From Bidens hawaiensis (lineage: Eukaryota > Streptophyta > Magnoliopsida > Asterales > Asteraceae), in NCBI GenBank assembly GCA_021521415.1, contig JAIQDT010009184.1:23803-87802 (forward strand): a stretch of 64,000 nt of DNA. Direction: 5' to 3'. A program made the position numbers and the translations under genes. How positions within the stretch are numbered: position 1 is the stretch's first letter; every line of letters begins with the position of its first letter. The notes under the pieces were generated by a model that was given only the letters and a program-made list of their open reading frames with translations, did not search any database and had not been told where the DNA came from. This document shows positions 59,634-64,000 of this stretch, in pieces.

Positions 59634-59849
59634 AATCCAAATGTTTATAGTTTAAAGAATGTTTGCATAAATGATTTTATCCAAACGTGTAAAGTTACCA
59701 TGTTTAATCCAAATGTTTATAGTTTAAAGAATGTTTGCATAAATGATTTTATCCAAACGTGTAAAGTTACCATGTTTAATCCAAATGTTTATAGTTTAAA
59801 GAATGTTTGCATAAATGATTTTATCCAAACGTGTAAAGTTACCATGTTT
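59634..59849. repeat. Three tandem copies of a 72-bp unit
   Basis: Units start AATCCAAATGTTTATAG at 59634, 59706 and 59778 and are nearly identical. The 72-bp period keeps a 115-codon frame open by chance; it lies inside an LTR and is not called a gene. Confidence 0.9.
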
Positions 59850-60049
59850 CCACCCCATAGTTTTGAAAAGCTTAAATAGGGGCTATGAACTCACCTTGAT
59901 CTTGGGTTAGGATGGTGCTACAATAGATCTCCTTAGCCTAGAGTTGGACATATATATAAGGTTAACAACGTGCTATAAGTCTAAGAAAACAAGCTTACGT
60001 GACCTCGAGCAAAAACTGGGTTTTAAAGACGAAAACAGCTTGGTTCTGG

Positions 60050-60385
60050 CTTGATTCGATCGAATAGGAACACGTTCGATCGAATAGGAACTTGTTCGAT
60101 CGAATAGACACACATTCGATCGAATAGACACACATTCGATCGAATCTGAGGCACACTCGATCGAACTAGAAACACATTTGGTCGAACCAGTTGGGAAAAC
60201 TCGTTCGGTCGAACATGGAACTTGTTCGATCGAATAGACACTCGTTCGATCGAATACGAAACTCATTCGGTCGAATGAGTTGGAGACCATTCGGTTGCTT
60301 TCCTATTCGGTCGACCGGACTGGTTCGATCGACTGGTTCGATCGAATGGGCTGATTCGATCGACTGATTCGATCGAATGAGTCTG
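60050..60385. repeat. Array of TTCGATCGAA palindromes in the LTR of element C
   Basis: About 17 copies of TTCGATCGAA or close variants (TTCGGTCGAA, TTCGATCGAC), spaced 13-21 bp apart, with spacers such as TAGACACACA and TAGGAAC. It lies roughly 400-750 bp downstream of the putative TATA of element C, in the transcribed leader. Confidence 0.85.
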
Positions 60386-61147
60386 ATTCGACTCCTTCAA
60401 GCTGGGCGACGGAGAAACCTACGGGTTTTTCAGATTTTCCAGATTTTTGACCCAAAATCGAAGTTTTTGACATGGAAATGCTCGGGATTGAAGGGACTAT
60501 CGATTCCCAGTGATTTTAAACACAAAAGCCTGCATTTTGACACCAAAACAAGACGGTTTTTGACCCGAAAACTCAAGAAACGAAAATGGGTGTTTTTGCT
60601 CGATTTGAGGCCGAAAATGGTTATGAAAATGGATGATTTTCAAGAAGATCTTACCAAGAACAACAACAAACAGATTTGTGGACTCGGATTTGAAGTTTGA
60701 AGACTTTCTCTCTCTAGTTTCTCTCTCTAGAATGAGAGTGTTTGGGTGGGAAGTGTTGGTGGAAATGAAAGAGATGGTGTAAGAATACTTGATTTTCCGC
60801 TTAAATACTCGGGTGACTCGGGTTCGGGTTTAGGCTACCGACGGGTCAAGACTAGTCGAGTTCATAAGTTTTTAAACAAACTAAAACTTTTTCAGCAAAA
60901 CTTTTATAAAACCATTTTCCGAATAATTATTTGAAATCTTTTTAAATAAGAATATTTAATTTTTCGAAAGCATAAAAATTAATATTTTTCAGGCGTAAAT
61001 GTCGTTTTATAAAATAAACATTTTAGATGATAAAAGCAGATTTTTCCAATGATATGGGTTCCGAACTTATCGTCCAGAATCCCCAAAGTCTATAGTTTCC
61101 GATGATTTCACGATCCTAGTTTACCAATCGAATTTCAGGGCGTTACA

Positions 61148-61160
61148 TCCTCCCCAATTT
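61148..61160 (-). other. Polypurine tract of element C
   Basis: Minus-strand AAATTGGGGAGGA directly precedes the 3' LTR start. Upstream, ATTTCGGGACGAAATTC is the phrase usual at the 3' end of plant chromoviruses. Confidence 0.8.
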
Positions 61161-61276
61161 AGAGGAATTTCGTCCCGAAATTTAGAATTTAGTATAGTTG
61201 ATGCAATGATGTTTTAGATTAAATGATCCCATGATGACCACTATGCGCCACTACCCCTAATCTTCGTCTTGGATAC

Positions 61277-61686
61277 CACCCAAATCAAGTTGAAGGGGTT
61301 TATATATAGGGTGTACCAGCGGCTAACCCACCACTCCCTCAACTCCACTTGGGTGTTTCTTTCGACTCCTATTAGTTCAATGACACACAGGACGACACAC
61401 TATTTTCCACTACAAGGCATCACCTTCAAGCTTTACATCAGACATATTCATTTCGGATTGAAGGGGTTTATATATAGGGTGTACCAGCGGCTAACCCACC
61501 ACTCCTTCAATCTCCAATGAATAATTCCCTCAATAACTCTTGAATTTAACGCCTCACAGCTGCCACGCTAACTATGAGTCCCTAATTCCAAGTCTCGCTT
61601 CAGACATAATCAACTTGTGCCGAAGGGGTTTATGTATAGGGTGTACCAGCGGCTAACCCACCACTCCTTCAACATTCATTGATTAA
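61277..61686. repeat. Three degenerate 165-bp units, each with a hairpin cassette
   Basis: Cassettes: copy 2 arms 61277-61296/61336-61355 (16 of 20 paired), core 61297-61335; copy 3 arms 61445-61464/61504-61523 (17 of 20), core 61465-61503; copy 4 arms 61606-61626/61666-61686 (14 of 21), core 61627-61665. All cores are exactly 39 nt. Copies 2 and 3 are identical, copies 1 and 4 each differ at one base. The flanks between units have diverged much more. They lie in the 3' untranslated region of element C, between pol and the polypurine tract. Confidence 0.8.
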
Positions 61687-62131
61687 TTCCCTACACGAAG
61701 CTTGAGTTCACGACTCATAGTTACACAATAGCATATTGTTTATACACGTATACACCTGTGAACTTGATGTTATTATATTCCGGACTATAATTACGAGTTC
61801 ACCTTGTATCAATGTATAAACTCCATTGTGTGCGGCTAGAAAAATCGACACGACACCACACACACACACACAACCATGCTTCATGAATGTTAGAATGATG
61901 ACAAATTTTGGCTCAATGATACATAGTTTACCCCAATGTTTACATGATTAAGTATGCACGACTTGTGTTTTCCAGCACGAGTCATGGGTAGCCAAACATG
62001 GTGTTATGCAAATAAGAGAATATTTATAAGCAAATAGGAACAACATGATACTTCATTGATTGATATTGGTCCCTGATTACATGATTACGATTACATAGAC
62101 TCCAAGATTTCTAGAATTACAAAGATGATGA
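61687..62131 (-). other. 3' untranslated region of element C
   Basis: No gene seen. A CA run at 61857-61872. Confidence 0.5.
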
Positions 62132-64000
62132 CTATGCGAACAGATGAGGGTATTCCTCCTTCATCTTATCCTCTCGTTCCCATGTGAACTCGGGTCCACG
62201 ATGGTTGTTCCAACGTACCTTGACTATAGGTATCCGGCTTCGCTTAGTCTTTTTGACTTCTCGATCTAGGATCTCGACAGGTTCCTCAACAAAGTATAGT
62301 TTGTCGTCGATGTGAACCGTGTCGATCGGGATTTGAGCGGTCTCGTCAACGAGGCACTTTTTGAGTTGCGACACATGAAAAACGTTGTGAACACGGCTGA
62401 GTTCTGGAGGCAATTCCAAGCGATAGGCTACAGGTCCGACCTTTTCGATGATCTTGAAAGGTCCTACGTACCTTGGAGCAAACTTTCCCTTTTTCCCGAA
62501 GCGAACAATGCCCTTCCAGGGGGAAACTTTGAGCATTACGTGATCGCCTATTTGGAACTCCAGAGGTTTGCGGCGTTTGTCAGCGTAATACTTGTGTCGA
62601 CAGCGGGCGTCCTTAAGTCTTTGCTGAATGATGGCGATACTGTCAGTGGTTTCCTGTATCAGTTCCGGGCCGAGGATTTGAGAATCTCCGGTCTCGGACC
62701 AACACAGTGGAGAACGACATTTCCTGCCATAGAGTGCCTCGAATGGCGCGCATTTGATGGTAGCATGATAGCTGTTATTGTATGAGAACTCTGCAAGAGG
62801 AAGGTGAGTCTCCCAGCTACTACCGAATTCAAGGATACAGGCTCTGAGCATATCCTCCAGGGTTTGTATGGTCCTTTCGCTCTGTCCGTCCGTTTCAGGA
62901 TGATAGGCAGAGCTAAGTTTCACACTTGTCCCAAAGGCTTTCTGAAATGACTTCCAGAACCTTGACGCAAAAGAGGGGTCACGGTCAGACGTGATGCCCT
63001 TAGGCACACCGTGACGGGTTACGATCTCACGAATGTAAATCCGCGCCAGCTTCTCCGTAGTGTAGTCCTCGCGGACAGGGAGAAAGTGGGCAGACTTGGT
63101 CAAGTAATCCACGATAACCCAAATCGTGTCATAACCGCTGGGTGTCCGCGGGAGTTTGGTAATGAAGTCCATAGCGACTTCGTCCCACTTCCACTGCGGT
63201 ATGATCGGTTTTTGTAACAGGCCAGATGGTCTCTGATGTTCAGTCTTGATCCGCGAGCATGTTAGACACTTACCGACGTATAAAGCTATGTCTTTCTTCA
63301 TACCCGGCCACCAGAAATGAGACTTGAGATTCTGATACATTTTATCACTGCCCGGGTGAATAGAGTATCTGGATTTGTGCGCTTCGTTCAGGATAAGTTC
63401 TCGAAGTGGTTCAGAGTTTGGAATCCACATGCGATTTAAGTAGTAAAGTATACCATCAGACTTGGTTTCAAACTTCCGTTCGGCACCGCAAGATAGCATA
63501 TTTTTGAGATCACCACCAGCAATCGCTTGCTTTTGAGCTTCAAGAACCAAGGAGGGAAGATTGGACTGAATACGGATCGCATGCAACTGGGTCCTTTCCT
63601 TGCGACTTAACGCGTCAGCCACTACGTTAGCCTTTCCAGGGTGGTAGCGGATTTCGCAGTCATAGTCACTTAGGAGTTCAACCCATCGACGTTGTCGCAT
63701 ATTTAGCTCCCTTTGGTTGAGGATGTGTTGTAGGCTCTTGTGGTCGGTGAAGATGACACATTTCGTACCGTATAGGTAGTGTCTCCATATTTTTAAGGCA
63801 AAGACCACAGCACCCAATTCCAAGTCGTGAGTGACATAATTCCTCTCATGACTCTTGAGTTGACGCGAGGCGTAAGCGACGACCTTACCGCGTTGCATTA
63901 AGACGCAGCCTAGACCTTGGCTCGAGGCGTCGCAATAAACAACAAAATCATCGTTACCCTCAGGAAGCGACAGGATTGGTGCATGGCAGAGTTTATGTTT
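62132..64000 (-). CDS. Element C pol (RNase H, integrase, chromodomain), open to the window edge
   Basis: The frame is open from the right edge (reading [20 protein letters not shown] upstream of the first Met) to the stop at 62132, with no break. Order: RNase H (first Asp in [51 protein letters not shown]); integrase zinc finger ([16 protein letters not shown] ... [13 protein letters not shown] intact); core with [25 protein letters not shown] and [11 protein letters not shown] (D-D-E); [16 protein letters not shown] module; chromodomain-like end [20 protein letters not shown] Tekay-type chromovirus, and the youngest and best preserved element here. Gag, protease and RT would lie to the right of the window. 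It could still be active. Confidence 0.9.
   Translation of the reverse strand, partial: KHKLCHAPILSLPEGNDDFVVYCDASSQGLGCVLMQRGKVVAYASRQLKSHERNYVTHDLELGAVVFALKIWRHYLYGTKCVIFTDHKSLQHILNQRELNMRQRRWVELLSDYDCEIRYHPGKANVVADALSRKERTQLHAIRIQSNLPSLVLEAQKQAIAGGDLKNMLSCGAERKFETKSDGILYYLNRMWIPNSEPLRELILNEAHKSRYSIHPGSDKMYQNLKSHFWWPGMKKDIALYVGKCLTCSRIKTEHQRPSGLLQKPIIPQWKWDEVAMDFITKLPRTPSGYDTIWVIVDYLTKSAHFLPVREDYTTEKLARIYIREIVTRHGVPKGITSDRDPSFASRFWKSFQKAFGTSVKLSSAYHPETDGQSERTIQTLEDMLRACILEFGSSWETHLPLAEFSYNNSYHATIKCAPFEALYGRKCRSPLCWSETGDSQILGPELIQETTDSIAIIQQRLKDARCRHKYYADKRRKPLEFQIGDHVMLKVSPWKGIVRFGKKGKFAPRYVGPFKIIEKVGPVAYRLELPPELSRVHNVFHVSQLKKCLVDETAQIPIDTVHIDDKLYFVEEPVEILDREVKKTKRSRIPIVKVRWNNHRGPEFTWEREDKMKEEYPHLFA

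Larger units (their letters stand above)
58394..61147 (-). repeat. 3' LTR of element C
   Basis: On the minus strand it starts TGTAACGCCCTG (61147) and ends GATCGGGGTGTGACA (58394), 2754 bp. A CT-rich leader (60690-60760) with TATTTAAG near 60805 suggests the promoter. Downstream of it come an array of TTCGATCGAA palindromes (60050-60385), three 72-bp tandem units, scattered ACCGAGANTAG repeats (59210-59400) and one copy of the 39-nt hairpin core. Pol of C lies upstream on the same strand. Confidence 0.75.

Noticed and set aside
59532..59879. 115-codon frame with three identical 24-residue repeats
   Set aside because: Produced by a 72-bp tandem repeat inside the LTR of element C, on the strand opposite to the element; no protein-like signal outside the repeat.
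59973..60290. Frames with IRSNV/FDRT repeats
   Set aside because: Read-through of the TTCGATCGAA array; both strands are open because the motif is palindromic.
58717..61686. Hammerhead ribozyme at the hairpin cassettes
   Set aside because: The conserved CTGATGA and GAAA elements are missing on both strands of the core.
62312..63217. Plus-strand frames over element C pol
   Set aside because: Shadows of the intact minus-strand pol frame.

Overview
This window is plant nuclear DNA, most likely from a eudicot. An Asteraceae source is suspected from the style of the LTR-retrotransposon families, but that is inference. Evidence for a plant: a CTP synthase gene split by many short GT-AG introns, Ty3/gypsy chromovirus and Tat-type retrotransposons, Stowaway-like and other MITEs, Helitron-type 3' ends, and large AT-rich intergenic stretches. 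Only one intact host gene is recognised. All exon boundaries, counts and homologies were read by eye; no search was run.

Region 1 (1-11.7 kb): the 3' end of an LTR retrotransposon and its LTR, a TIR element rich in CCACCA repeats, a two-exon remnant of a FAR1-type DNA-binding domain, several small hairpin or TIR elements set in TA repeats, a decayed LRR-protein gene, and long AT-rich stretches. Region 2 (11.7-24.2 kb): mostly old repeats, with two solo LTRs (18126-20645 and 20713-22982), each framed by a perfect 5-bp target duplication and only 67 bp apart. Region 3 (24.2-29.5 kb): a complete CTP synthase gene on the minus strand, 20 coding exons, 596 codons, with a nested MITE in its last intron.

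Region 4 (30.67-41.98 kb): a near-complete Tat-lineage Ty3/gypsy element (element D) with 904-bp LTRs that differ at about 13 positions. It has a broken gag-pol, a second RNase H, and a spliced gene running antisense between pol and the 3' LTR. GGATCC palindromes are strongly over-represented throughout it. Region 5 (43.8-64 kb): three nested chromovirus-like elements. Element A (minus strand) lost part of its integrase and the start of its 3' LTR in one deletion. Element B (plus strand) sits in the leader of A. Element C (minus strand, the youngest, with an open pol frame running off the window) sits in the 3' LTR of B, about 20 bp upstream of that LTR's TATA box.

Apart from CTP synthase, which makes CTP from UTP, ATP and glutamine, the coding sequences belong to transposons. 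Recurrent themes: young insertions (B and D) carry heavily broken reading frames, which implies that they were mobilised by proteins made elsewhere; and three unrelated LTR families each carry arrays of their own short palindrome. The most unusual signal is a 39-nt core in element C. It occurs four times with at most one change from the consensus, each time between long arms whose sequences differ from copy to copy but remain complementary.
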